Assembly (NCBI RefSeq): GCF_003254395.2
Contig: NC_037647.1
Coordinates: 7,519,925-7,583,924 of the forward strand
Length of the DNA stretch: 64,000 nt
Origin: Apis mellifera
Taxonomy: Eukaryota; Arthropoda; Insecta; Hymenoptera; Apidae
Direction: 5' to 3'
This document shows positions 1-12,294 of this stretch, in pieces (position 1 is the first letter of the stretch; each line of letters opens with the position of its first letter). A program made the translations under genes and the position numbers. The notes under the pieces are model-generated. The model saw only the letters and a list, made by a program, of their open reading frames with translations. It made no database searches and was not told the origin of the DNA.

Positions 1-1494
1 TTTGGGCACAATCATGTAATTATGATCCAGAAAAATTATTTACAAAATTATTTCATGATGATATAAAATATTTACTAAGTATGGATAATTTATGGAAGAA
101 AAGAAGACCACCTATTCCTTTAAATTGGAAAGAATTACCAGATGGAGGTTTGTAGAATAATTGTTTTAAACTTATGTTTTATTAAAAATAATTATATTTT
201 CTTAAAGTTTTTCATAATACAGTACCAGGTTGCAGTAAAGAAATTAATGAACCTGGTTTAAAAGATCAGCAACGATGGAGTATTTCTAAATGTGGAAAAA
301 TATTTGCTGAATCAATCAAAAGTTTAAGCAATACTTTAAAAGTTTCACAAGAAAAATCATCAAATAATCATTTGATTTGGGATAAAGATGATCCAAGTTC
401 AATGGATTTTGTTGCTGCATGTGCCAATATAAGAGCTTACATTTTTGGTATACCTCAAAAAACAAAGTTTGATATAAAATGTAAGAAAATAATCATTATA
501 TTCTGAAAACAAAAAAATTGTAAGTTTTTTAACTTTATTTATATTTTATAGCAATGGCAGGAAATATAATTCCTGCAATCGCAACTACAAACGCAATAGT
601 TGCTGGCTTAGTTGTTCTTCATGCATTCCGCATTCTTGAAAATAATTTAAAAGCATGTAGATCTGTATATTTGCGTTCGAAAATGAATCATCGTAATCAG
701 TTATTAGTACCAGAGAAAAATGTTAATCCACCAAATCCAAAATGTTATGTATGTGCACCTATGCCAGAAGTTATACTAGCAATAGATACATCTAAAACAA
801 CAATTAAAGAATTACTTGAAATAGTATTAAAAAGTAGATTGAACATGATTGCACCAGATGTTATGATAGATGGTACTGGTTCTGTTGTTATTAGTAGTGA
901 AGAAGGAGAAACTGAAGAAAATAATGATAAACTCTTAGAAGAATTAGGAATTAAAGATGGTACCATTCTTAAGGTTGATGATTTTCAACAGAATTATTCA
1001 TTGACTATAACCATAATTTATAGAGAACGTCCAAGTTTAAAAGGTGATAGTCCTGATTTTCTCATCTTAGCTGATGAAAAAGATCTCAAACCTAAAGAAG
1101 ACAATGATTTAATAAAACCATCTACTTCAAATGGCCAGGTAATTAAAATAATATATAAATGTGTTAATGTTCACGAATTTAAATATGTATATAAATTAAA
1201 AATTTTATTCAGGTGGAGTCATCTAAAGAAAATGTAATGATTGTTGAAACTGAAACCGTTTCATTGGATACAGTAAAGAAACGTAAAACTAATTCTCTTG
1301 AAGAAATTGTGTCTCCAAAAAAAAGAAAAATGGAAGTTCATAATGTAGATGATGATATTTCTATTATTGAAAATGATATAACTAATGATGCTGGTAATAC
1401 AAAATCAAACATTAAAATACATAAAAATTCAGAAGATGATGATTGTTTAATTGTGCATGATGATAATATGCAAACAACTACAACTTCGCAGTAA
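1..1494 (+). CDS. UBA2: SUMO-activating enzyme subunit 2 (UBA2/SAE2), 3' part
   Basis: This is the C-terminal part of the catalytic subunit of the heterodimeric SUMO E1, which adenylates SUMO, forms a thioester with it and passes it to Ubc9, mainly in the nucleus. The 5' part lies outside the window. Exons seen: 1-147 (open on the left), 223-480, 552-1138 and 1213-1494, all GT-AG and in phase; the stop is TAA at 1492-1494. Recognisable family segments are YLLSMDNLWKKRRPP, LIWDKDDPSSMDFV and FDIKSMAGNIIPAIATTNA. They are followed by the ubiquitin-like domain and a lysine-rich, acidic tail containing KKRK (nuclear-localisation-like) and hydrophobic-acidic runs such as DDDISIIE and DDDCLIVHDD, which look like SUMO-interacting motifs. 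The catalytic cysteine is not covered. Identity is very likely from the conserved block. Confidence 0.95.
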
Positions 1495-1902
1495 ATAAAT
1501 TAAATATAAATTGATCAAATTGTTTCAAAGTTAAATTTTCTAAAATTAATATACTGATCAATAAAATTTATATAAGAAATATATATTTGTACAAAAAAAA
1601 TACATATGTACCAATTCTAGAAGCAGTTTCATTTTATGTTTAAAATTTTCATATAATTTTATTAATGCTATATAAAAACATTTTTGTTCGTAATAAGTTC
1701 ATAGTGTACTTGACTAGAACAAAAAACATATGTATAATATTAATCTTATCTAAATAAAACGTATTTTTATTTTTACAAATATTTATAAAAATACGATATT
1801 ATGTTTATAGTATGCCATTTTATATATTATAGTTATGGTATACATTTTTATACAAAAACGAATAAATACATTTTTCTTACTACAAAATATTATTTTATTT
1901 GA
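1495..1902. other. convergent 3' gap between UBA2 and sulfotransferase
   Basis: About 400 bp of AT-rich sequence lies between two convergent stop codons. AATAAA-type signals occur just after the UBA2 stop and at 1560-1565, so UBA2 probably ends early in the gap. The two 3' UTRs may overlap. I see no gene here. Confidence 0.6.
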
Positions 1903-3298
1903 TTAAAATTTTTCATATTTTTTATATGCACAATTTATATATTGATTAACATTATAATTATACATTTCGAAATCAATTTTGTATTTTTCATATAATTTCA
2001 AAACTATATCTTGTGTTAAATTTGCAAAATATTTACATGTAGTATCGAAGTTTGTATATCCACCTCGTGTTTCCTCTAACTTGGGAAAATATACTTTATT
2101 TTTATCCAAACCAAATTTAGAAAAAATATAATTTATTTGTCCATATGTATAATCATCTAACTTTAAAACGAAATTATATCGTATATTACATATAGCGCAA
2201 TGTTTATAATATTGAATCCAATGAACATCTTCTTCAGAACTTTGTAAAAGCCATTCCAAAAATTCTTTAAAAGTTGGTATTATTTTTAATCTTCACAGAA
2301 ATGAAATATATATTAAAAAACTATTATTAACGAAACAAAACATTTTTATTATTATATACATAATCATTATACCTTTTATCAGATGTAAATACTCTTTCTC
2401 GAAAATTACCAGTTGTCGTATTCGAATGAAACAATTCAGGTCTAGTAAAACGAAATATTTTTTCTGTATAAATCCAAGCTTGTGCAGTATATTTTGTATT
2501 ATCTGCTATTCGATCTCTAAAAGTTGAAAAAAATCATTTCATTCAATAATTTAAATATATATTGAAATATTGAAAAATAATATACCTATATGATGATACA
2601 AGTCTTTGAAAAGGATGTCGTACCACAAGAAGTTTGAATATTTTTGTGTTATTTAATATAAGTTGTAATTCATTTGATGTTTGTGGTATCAGAATGTCAA
2701 TTTGTCTATGAATAATTTATAAGTTGTAATAATAATCATATCAAAAAATTAATAAGATGTAATTACCTATAATAATTTCGTGTGGGTAGACGATTTTTTA
2801 AATCTGTAAATAATTTTGTGAAACTTGTTGAAGCTACTTTTCGAATCCAACAATACATTACTTTATGTTCAGAATTATATAAAAAATGTTTTCTTATTAA
2901 AGGAGTTTTTAAATTATATTTCATACATACATTTGAAATTTGTTGCAACATTGTTGCACTTTCCTATTTAAGAAAAGATCGATATTGTTTACATATAATT
3001 TACATTATATATTTTACATTTAAATAATGTAATATAATGATTTACTTACTTGCAAATTAATTGATTCTCCTTTCATTTCATCATATTCTAAAAGTTCTAT
3101 CTCTAAATTAATTGGTTTTATAACAGATTGAGAAATTAAAGAACATTTTTGCTTTGTTTGATTATACTTTGCAAAAAACAATGAACTTGAATATTGTGTT
3201 AAATAAGAATTCTGTTTTAATCTTAATAAAATAACATAAATTATAATGTATAAAATAACACATAATATGCATTTTACAAATTGAATTTTAAGTGACAT
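1903..3298 (-). CDS. carbohydrate sulfotransferase (CHST8-14/HNK-1ST family)
   Basis: A type II Golgi membrane enzyme expected to transfer sulfate from PAPS to a glycan. Exons in transcript order: 3298-3050, 2963-2767, 2705-2586, 2516-2373 and 2290-1903, which sum to 1098 nt (365 aa) in frame. An N-terminal signal anchor (residues about 8-27, rich in I, L, V and C) is followed by a stem. The 5'-phosphosulfate-binding segment reads YCWIRKVASTSFTKL and the 3'-phosphate-binding segment reads KLLVVRHPFQRLVSSYR. Near the C terminus HWIQYYKHCAICNIRYNFV matches the family's HW..C..C.I.Y signature, and the end resembles YKLDF-MFNY of CHST11. Length is normal for the family. The glycan substrate (chondroitin, dermatan or HNK-1 type) cannot be told from sequence. 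The gene converges on UBA2. Confidence 0.88.
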
Positions 3299-4441
3299 GA
3301 TTAAAACTGAAATATATATTCTAAATTAACTATCGAGATTAAACATCCGCCTGTATGAACGGAATGAAAGATAAATTTTATCTCTTAGTTTCATAATTTC
3401 CTAATTTCCTATAATGATGAGAAAGAAAATGGAATATTATATTTATAAAAAAGGTAAAAGAAACAAAATCAATTTACTTTTTTAAATCTTTACTACGAAA
3501 TAACGCCAAAAATGTATTATATAAATCAGTGACTTGTATTCGCAGTTAGGCTGTTTCTGTAACTAATAATAATATTTTAACAATTATATAAATTTAAGTG
3601 ATCTATATTGTTAGTTGTGAAAATATTTTTTTTAATGATTATTTTTATAAATTTTTTTATGTGAAAAGATTGTGGATGATATTAAGTAAATTATTTATTT
3701 CTATTATTTTGCAGTATTATAAAAGTAAATTTTTATCGATTTAGGCAGTGATCTTGTCAAAATGTTATAATTGTATGAAAATGTTATATTTGATTATGAA
3801 AATTCATTCTATTAATGCAAAAACAAATATTATATAATTAGATTGATTCACAATTCAAAATTTTTTATTTACAAAATACTCAAATATCAATACATGTAAA
3901 AATTATAAAAATAATACTTAAATTGAAATTAGAAATAATAAAAAAAAATTAGAAAATAAATGAAGTATATTAATCAAAGAATATTGTATTTTTTATAAGT
4001 TACTTTTCACTAATAAATGCATATAATAGATTTCGATGAATTGTGAATCAATTTTATAATTTCAATTTTATCATATATTGTTTTTCAATTACAAACATAT
4101 AATAACAGAAAAATAATTATATTAATTTTACAATTTCATTAATTTTAATACGAATCATTTGACACTTCTTAATATATCATTTCATAAAAAATGATACTAT
4201 TTTTTCAATTCTATTAAAAATTATATGTTATATCTAAATATATATGTATGTATATAATTAAAATTTCAAATTATTTTTGTTTGAATTATTAATAATCGGT
4301 TAAACATTATTAATCATAAATGTAACGATACATAATTATAAATGTCACGATACCTCGAAAGCCCGTACAATATGTGCATGAATGAAAAGTGAAAGAATAA
4401 GTGAATGAAGATATTAAGATTAATGAAAATTTTAAAATTTT
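3299..4441. other. intergenic AT-rich gap, no gene seen
   Basis: This holds the 5' flank of the sulfotransferase gene (reading left) and the 3' flank of YTHDC1. A somewhat less AT-rich stretch near 3330-3560 is the likely sulfotransferase promoter and leader. The rest is low-complexity A/T with no supported ORF. Confidence 0.5.
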
Positions 4442-6194
4442 TTATCTACGATCTCTATATCGATGATGGTGATCACGGGAGGATCGATGATCACTATGAC
4501 GACTATGTCGACTTGCTGTTCTCCACAAAAATTCATCTACACTTCTTTCATAGCTACGTTTTTCAAGAGCAGAAGCCGCTGCGCTGTAGTCAGGTGGTAA
4601 TGGTAAACCATCATAATATCTAGGTGGTGGTGGTGGTGGAGGTAAAGAATCATATGGATGTGGTGCAGCATAAGGAGGTAAAGGAGGCAATTGATGTTGC
4701 ATAGTACGCATATAATCTGCAACATATGCTTCAGCTGCTGCAGCCACACCTAATCCTGGACTACCATATCCTCTATAAATTGTATAATTATTAAAAATAA
4801 TATATTTAATTCAAAATAATTGTATATCAAAACACATACGTACTTAGAATAAGGAGAATCACTTCTATTAAACCAAGTAGCATATCGATGATGATGATGA
4901 TCTCTTGATCCTCTATGCTCATTACCAGTTAAATGAGATCCTCTAGCTAATGAAGCTAAACGAGATCGTGAAGTTAAAAAAAGTCTACGACCTCTACCAC
5001 CTCTCGAACGTAAAAATCTAGGACTACTATTAACAGGCCTATTATCACGATATGAACGAGACTTCGTAATATGTTTTGCTGCTTCCTTAGATTTTCTCAA
5101 AATTGGTGTCATTTCAATTCCTAAAAGATTTATTATAAATTATAAAAAATATACTTTCTTTTATTTATAAGAAAAACTATACATATATTTTAATTTACCT
5201 TCATCTTCTGGAAATAATCTACATAATTCTTCTGCAACTCTTGGTTCAATTTCTTGGCCATCACGTCCGATTTTTACTTGTTTACCATCATTCCATGGAT
5301 TATATAAATGTAATGTAGCCGTAAATGGTAATTCTTTTCTACATATCCAATCAACTTTAAATACACCACCCAAAGCTTTTGCAGACAATCCAGGTGGTAA
5401 TACCTAAAAATTTATATATACTTCTTTTCTAATAATATATAAAATAAATATCCTTAATGGAAAATATATATTTAATTAAATATACAAACCCAAGAAATTG
5501 GTGCTCCATCTCTCCTAGATTCTGTACTTAATCTTGCAAAACCAGCAAACTTTCCTGATTCTTTTACAGAAAATATAAGCAGAACATTCCTTGATTCTCT
5601 ATAAGCTTGATTTAAATTAGCTTCATTTTGTGGTAATGTACTCCATACTCCTTTAGCTTTTGATAATGTAACATTTTCAGCATTGTTTGATTTGATGATG
5701 AAAAATCTGATAAAAAAAACTTTAAGACATGTTCCTGGTATTTATATTATTGTACTTATCTAAACATTTATATTTAAGATAATGCTAATTCACATTAATT
5801 TTATATATATGAAATAAAAAAAAAATATTATATTTTAAAAAGTAGCCAACCTTGCATCCCTAAATAAGTAATTTAATTTTGTAGCATAATCATAGCTCTT
5901 AGTAATTCCTTTGCTTTCTTTAGATCTTGCACGTTTTGTTTCAGGACTAGAAGACTTAGAATCTCTGGATCTAGCACGTTTTCCTCTGTTCTTACGATTG
6001 CGTTTATTATCTCCACGAGAAGATTTTGTGGAAACAGAGCTTATACTTGGTTGACTAGAATCAGAATTTGAACTGCTAGATGAAACTTCACTACGTGTAT
6101 CATAAGTTTCATCTGCAGCAATTTTTAATTCATCCACTATATCATTTTCGCCGCAGCTCAGATTTAAGTTGTCCCCATCTGTATTATTGTCCAT
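4442..6194 (-). CDS. YTHDC1: YTH domain-containing protein 1, nuclear m6A reader
   Basis: Binds N6-methyladenosine in nuclear RNA and influences splicing and export. Coding exons in transcript order: 6194-5851 (start uncertain), 5706-5490, 5403-5199, 5120-4844 and 4772-4442; from the ATG at 6194 this gives 457 aa. An acidic/serine-rich N terminus with RS- and KR-rich stretches is followed by a complete YTH domain, from YATKLNYLFRDARFFIIKS through KAKGVWSTLP, SGKFAGFARLS and GGVFKVDWICRKELPF to NPWNDGKQVKIGRDGQEIE. The aromatic-cage tryptophans in GVWSTLP and ISWVLPPG are present. An arginine/serine/histidine-rich region, a seven-proline run and RSVDEFLWRT follow, the last resembling the C-terminal RVDDFLRRT of the human protein. 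The reading frame stays open upstream to about 6323 without an ATG, so a further 5' coding exon is possible. Confidence 0.92.
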
Positions 6195-6334
6195 ATTTTC
6201 ACTTTTTATTTGATCACTTTCACTATTGCTCAAATGTATGTTGTCATTTGTCCCGTCATCCAGGCTTTGTACTTCTGGATTTTTCGGGTTTTCTTGTATG
6301 AAGCCAATGCAGTTCTGGTGCCTTTAAACTTTTT
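6195..6334 (-). other. YTHDC1: upstream part of YTHDC1 first recognised exon (5' UTR or unassigned coding)
   Basis: Directly upstream of the ATG at 6194 the frame is open for 43 codons and reads acidic, coding-like sequence (for example NPKNPEVQSLDDGTNDN). It meets an in-frame TAA at 6324-6326 and contains no ATG. A good acceptor (TTTCAG) places the exon start at 6334. Either translation starts at 6194 and this is leader, or an internal acceptor joins it to a start codon in an unseen upstream exon. Confidence 0.45.
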
Positions 6335-6999
6335 CTGAAACGCAAATATAAAAAAGTTCTTACTAGATGGATATCCAGTATGCAATAATATTTGTCCAAG
6401 AACAATATCATATTTGAATGGATCTTGTAGATTTTATGATAATTATGTAGGAAATAATGTAGTAACATTTTTAGTATATGAGAAGAAAAGTTCAGAAGAT
6501 TGCACATGAAATCCGATTTAAAGTCACTGTGATAAAAGATTAAAAAGTCCATTTATCAAAAACTTTGATATTAAAATTGTCCTTATGCAGTTTAATTAAA
6601 ACATTTATAAGTTTCATAAAAGTTTTCAATATATATCTACTATCACTGCAAGACTTCAAATATTTCTTGCTTCAAATAGATATAAATTATGCCTAATACT
6701 CCTAAAGTTTTTGTTTCGCTAGAAACAATGTTTATGAAAGAAAAAGTTCCTCTTTTTAACAATTCACGAGCATATATGTCCATATACAAGTTAAAAATAA
6801 ATATGTTTTATATTTAAAGTTGTAGAAATTTTTTTTTCTTTAATTTAAGAATATAGTAACACAATTCTTGTTGCTCTATTAGAACACAAGTATTTTTTTC
6901 AAACTTTGTATATAAAAGTTTATTATAAGTAAATAGTCTTGCTAAAATATATTTTTTTATAGCCTATTTAATATAAAAAGGCGAGGAGTCTTCGAGTTT

Positions 7000-7950
7000 T
7001 CTGTATTTCAAATAATAACACATCATGCTCGTTTGACGTCTCTATGCAGTCTTTTAAAACGCGAAGGCTATGCCTAGAAAAGTTCGTTGTAAATTTTATT
7101 AATAGCAACATCAGCACCACAAAACATATTCAAAACCATCATTTTCGCCATTGATTTTATTAAAGAAGTTCATATTTTGCAAACATAAGTCTTTGATGTT
7201 ATAAACCCTTTACGCAGCTCGTACACACTTACGTGCACACTCGTTCTTCACTTAACACACTTCGCACCTCACGCAAGAATGCTCAAAGATTACTATATGT
7301 ATTTAACATTTATTTCTGTTATTTCTCTGCACGATGTACACAGCAGACTTTCCACAAGGGATTGTGCTTTTTTTTCCTTAAAAACACAATATCCAATTAT
7401 TTCCTCACGGATGAATAAACCATGGCGACCATTATATGACGTGTACGTTATGATCGATAGAAAGAATTAGTCGAAAACTAAAATAGAATTTTAATTAACT
7501 TTGAGAAATATTATTTTTATTATTTTTTTATTTCCAAAATTGTATTTATTTATTAACTTACATATCTGATATAAAAATATTTTTTCTTACATATACAAAT
7601 TAATAAGATTTTGTATAGCGATAATATCAAGTTCTTACATATACATACATACGTATTTTTTTAGATATATAGTATTTTTAATTTATTATTGAAATTTATT
7701 ATTATCGAAATTTGTATTTATATATTATTGTTTAGCATTGATACAATACATTTAAATATTAAATTATAAATATAAAAAACATAGAAAAGATAAAATATTT
7801 TTCTTTGTATAAAATCTCTTAAAATTAAAATCCCTAGTATTTATGGTCGCCATCTTTAAAAAAAGATAACGACCATCTTGGAATCATTTTTCACGGGTTG
7901 TTGACACGGGTAGATCACAGCCGGTTGTGAAAGTGCTTCGTGATGTAAAA
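7000..7950. promoter_or_regulatory. divergent promoter region of YTHDC1 and neurabin
   Basis: Two less AT-rich islands, about 6970-7260 and 7840-7940, flank an AT-rich middle and probably hold the start sites of the leftward YTHDC1 and rightward neurabin transcripts. The 11-mer ATGGTCGCCAT occurs on the minus strand at 7432-7422 and on the plus strand at 7842-7852, so each copy points towards its own gene. The right copy extends to GTCGCCATCTT and is followed by GACCATCTT at 7871-7879; both resemble the YY1/Pho core (GCCATCTT). No TATA box is evident. Confidence 0.45.
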
Positions 7951-10253
7951 TTAATCATAATTAACTGCCGGAAATAAATAGTGATTATTTAGGAATTAGA
8001 ATTAAAAGCAATACCGTAGCAATACTACATGTATTTAAGATTATTGTGCAAGTATTATTATACATAAAAATATAAAAAAAATTGTGGAAATAAGCGTCTG
8101 TCACGAATATAAGCAATCTTGACAAAGTCGACAGTTAAATCTTATCATATTTAACTAGAATTTTATAAAGAATTATTTTTAAAGTTATATTCGTGTATGT
8201 GATAGAAAAATTGTGCTGCTAGAAAAAAGAAGATACGAAACACTAAAAATACATCATATCAGGAAAAATGGTTTCGTGCACATGGTGACACCTCTGGTTA
8301 GTTTATGCTTTCTATAAACAATTTGTCATATTTTATTTAAAAATAATTTTGATTATGTATATGCTTATTTTATAATTAAATTAAAAATTAATTATAAAAT
8401 TATGTTATATAAAGAATTTTTAAATAATAAACACTTATAAATTTTTTGTAAGACTCAAATTCATTAGTCTGATAGCTTACAATGGCGAAATACAACGTAC
8501 GTTTACTTTAATTTTTGTAAATATTATTAGATTACTCATTGCGAATTATTGACATTTTATAACATCCGCCAATGATTTTTAATGTTTATACATAGCATAT
8601 AAAGTTTTTATTACATATAATGAAACATTTATATTTAAATACATAAATTTATTTTTTAAATATTATTTGAAATTTTATTTATCTATTAATGTTTATCTTT
8701 AAATCTAAGATTAATCTATTATCATGATAACTATTATTGAAAAATTTGAAATATAGTGCAGATATTTCATTTTTTTATTTAAATCTGAAAGATGATTAAT
8801 TATTTAAAAATGAGAGATGATTAAGCAAAATTAAAAGTTCAAGCAATATGAGTATATTAAAATATTTAATATATAAATACATTTATTTTAAACACATAAA
8901 ACATATATAATACATTTAATTTAAAATTTGCAAATTTATTTTTATTTTCATAATATATTAAAATAAATAAAATTTATATCTTAATATAATTATTATTTAT
9001 TATATAATAAAATAATTTTTTAATATTTATTATATTTTAAATATAAATCATATTATAATCATATTAAATGTTATTAATATTATTAAAATATAACTTTTAA
9101 AAACATTTTTAATCATTAAAATATGTTATATTATTTTTTTAATATATTGAAAATTATTAAAATACTATCAAAAATAAATAATATTTATCATATAATAATT
9201 GGTTTTATTTTTATTCTTTATTTTTAATTATGAAATAATTTTTTATCTAATAATTAATAACATTATAACAACATTCAAACATAAATATATTATTAAATAA
9301 TTCTTTATTTAATAATTAATTTATTATTAATTTATTTTTATTATCTTTATTTATTTATATTTTATTAAATAAATATTGAGATAATAAATATTAAAGATAA
9401 TTTTTTAAATTATACTTTTAGAATATTTCAAAAAGATTATATAAATGAAAGAAAGTTTGCTACATTAACCATATTATTTATTTTAAGCTACATTTAACTT
9501 TAACCTATTATTACAAAGATGAGCACGTAATATGCATAGTATATAATATAATAATAAAACATTCCACTTTTCATACTTCAACTACAGAGAAAGGATTCAA
9601 GTATTGATTGCAAGAGCATGGTGTGCTATGGCAATAGGAGGAGGGTGAAGCCCAGACAAGACCCCACCTCTTTATGCTATGCTTTCTATTTAAGTCTTAA
9701 ATCATTTCAGACAATCACAGTAAATATATCTAATATGTAGCACAATAAAATATTCTATTAATATTATTATTGAATATGCTCTGTACTTCAAAAATATATT
9801 TTGTGTGTTTAAAAATCAATGATCTAATTTTATGACTATAAACATTTATATTTAAATATATATTTTAAATTTATATTTAAATATAAAATAATTTTGTACA
9901 TAAATATTTTTAGTGTTAACAATAACTAATATATATAGTAATAATGTATTTTGAGTTATTTCATGCATAATCAATTACTTTTATATTATGTATATTAATG
10001 TAATATTTTTTCAGATGAAAAAAATAATATATAAAAATATGATAAATATAAAAAATATATGAATGACAATGGGCTGAAATACATTAAATTATAAAACTCT
10101 CATCATTTTTATAAAAGAGAGGTACAGATAATAATAGTATTTAATAATAATAATAATTAAATTATTTTTATTAAAAAAATTGTTATATTTAATTTATAAA
10201 TTACTGAAACAATTTTTAAATGTTATATTATTTAAAATTTTTTCTTGTTAAAG
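7890..10253 (+). other. probable neurabin 5' leader and long leader intron
   Basis: About 400 nt of moderately complex sequence (7890-8298) ends at a possible donor (CTG|GTTAGT), while the first coding exon is preceded by a possible acceptor (TTAAAG) ending at 10254. Most of 8300-10250 is extreme A/T with no gene. Two small exceptions stand out: ATGGCGAAATACAAC followed by a consensus donor GTACGT at about 8481-8501, and a GC-richer islet at 9586-9690. Both could be small alternative leader exons. Confidence 0.35.
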
Positions 10254-10263
10254 GAAATAAGTC

Positions 10264-12252
10264 ATGGCAACAGTAGAAGAAAAAAAACGAGTTGGAGGCT
10301 CAAAGGTTTCAGCCATTGCAAATATCTTCCAATCAAAACCACAATTGGATAATCTAAGTCATAGGACAAATAATATTCTATCAGATGGTTTCAAGGAACC
10401 AGCTGTGCCTTTAAAAGAATCTCCAACACAAGTTACAGTTGTGAGAACTGAAAGTCATGTAGCTCGATTTAATAATGCACGTGCACTTTTTGAAAAACTT
10501 GGAGAAGAAAATAAACCAAATAAACCGTAAGTATATAAAAATAAATAAATAAATAAATATAAAAAAAAATACATAAATTATACATATTTATTTTTCTAAA
10601 AACATACTTTTGTATAGGGTGGATAGGATTACAAAGCCTAGTAATTTACATGGCTTAAGATCACGTTCTAGCTCTGCAAATTCTGGATCAGGTTGTACAT
10701 CTCCAGCTAGATCACCACGTCCTAGATCACCATCACCTCCAGGAACCAGAGATCATTTAAGCAATTGGAGTGCAAGTGTACCAGCCTTAAATGCTGAAAG
10801 ACATTTTGAAAATGGTCATAATCATGGTTTAGATAATGTGCAAGATAAACATAAATCACGAACAGGATTAGGAAAATTTGACAAAAATTATGGCAAAGAA
10901 AATCGTTTGGATGATCGACCAGAGAAACCAGAAAAACCAGAAAGAAGATTGAATTCAAAAGAATTAATTGAAAAGCAAAAAAATTGGACTAGTCATTTTT
11001 CAAAAACAAGACCAAGTAGATATAATTCGGATCCAAATAGATCTTTAGTTCAAAGTTCATTAAATCAGAGTGCAAATAAAGTAAATATTGAAGCTGCTTC
11101 TGTAGGGCATTTGCAAAATGCTACAAATATTGATAATGAAACAAAAAGATCAACAGATATTTCTGCTAATCCAGCCACAAGATCTGCAAGCTTTTGTTCT
11201 GTTAGATCATCAGTTATATCTCCACCTCCACCACCACCACCAACAAGAAACTCTTCTACTTCAAATACAAAAAAGGAAAGACCAGCTAGTATAGCAGCAG
11301 TATCTCCTCCAGATATTCCTAGCAGTCCAGAATATGCTACCATAAATAAATATTTTGATACTTCATCAACAATACCTGAATATGCAGTTGTACAAAAAAG
11401 TACAAATATACAAAATAAAAATTTCCAAAGAAATCAAGAAATTTCAAAAAATATTTCCAGTCCTATGCTAGAAAAGATGCAAGATGGGTGCATGCCAGAA
11501 TATGCAGTAGTGCAGAAAAATACTACAGCAAAAATACATTGCCGAAATGCTGATACATCAAAAAATAATTCAACACATCATTCAAAAAATATTAACAGTT
11601 CTGAAAGTAATTTATCTCTTAAAAGTACTTTTGCAAGTTCAAGTATTGATATTTATTCACAAACAAAATCACATATTTCCTCTTGTGAAAAAAATTCTGA
11701 CATATCTAGTCCAACACGAAGTATGTCTATAGAAAATATTATTAGTATGACTGTAGAAAGTAAAATAAAAAAAGATAGCGATTTACTTGATGCTCCTGAA
11801 TATCTAAATTATCCTTCAAACGTTATACGTTCACCACCCAAAACATCTGAGTGGAGAAATGAATGGTTAGCTAAAAATGATGAAATTTTAAAGAAAGCTA
11901 CAGATTTAAAATGTGCCAGAGAAGAAATGGAAATTAAAAGCGAAGTTATAAGATCTGATCCACGACCAGATTGGGCCAGACCATGTATAAATACAGTGAG
12001 AAAAAAAGATAGTTTGTCAGAAGAAAAGAAAGTTGAACCGTCAAAATCTCCGGATCCGGAATTGAGACCACCTTCTGGAGGTACAGATAGTGCATCTTCT
12101 AGTATGAGCTCCCCTAGCTCTCCTTCTAAAGATAGTAAAGAAGAGAAGGCAGATAAGGAAATATCAGAAAAGTTTCAAACTGGTATAGTATATGACCAAT
12201 TTCCAATAATTCACATCTATATAGAAATGTATAATAGTAAATATATATATTT

Positions 12253-12294
<42 letters not shown>

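Noticed and set aside
4405..4749. ORFs overlapping the YTHDC1 last exon in other frames
   Set aside because: Histidine- and leucine-rich shadows of the RS/proline-rich coding exon.
7233..7470. Two overlapping 60-codon plus-strand ORFs
   Set aside because: They lie in the YTHDC1/neurabin promoter gap, have no recognisable protein sense, and overlap each other in different frames.
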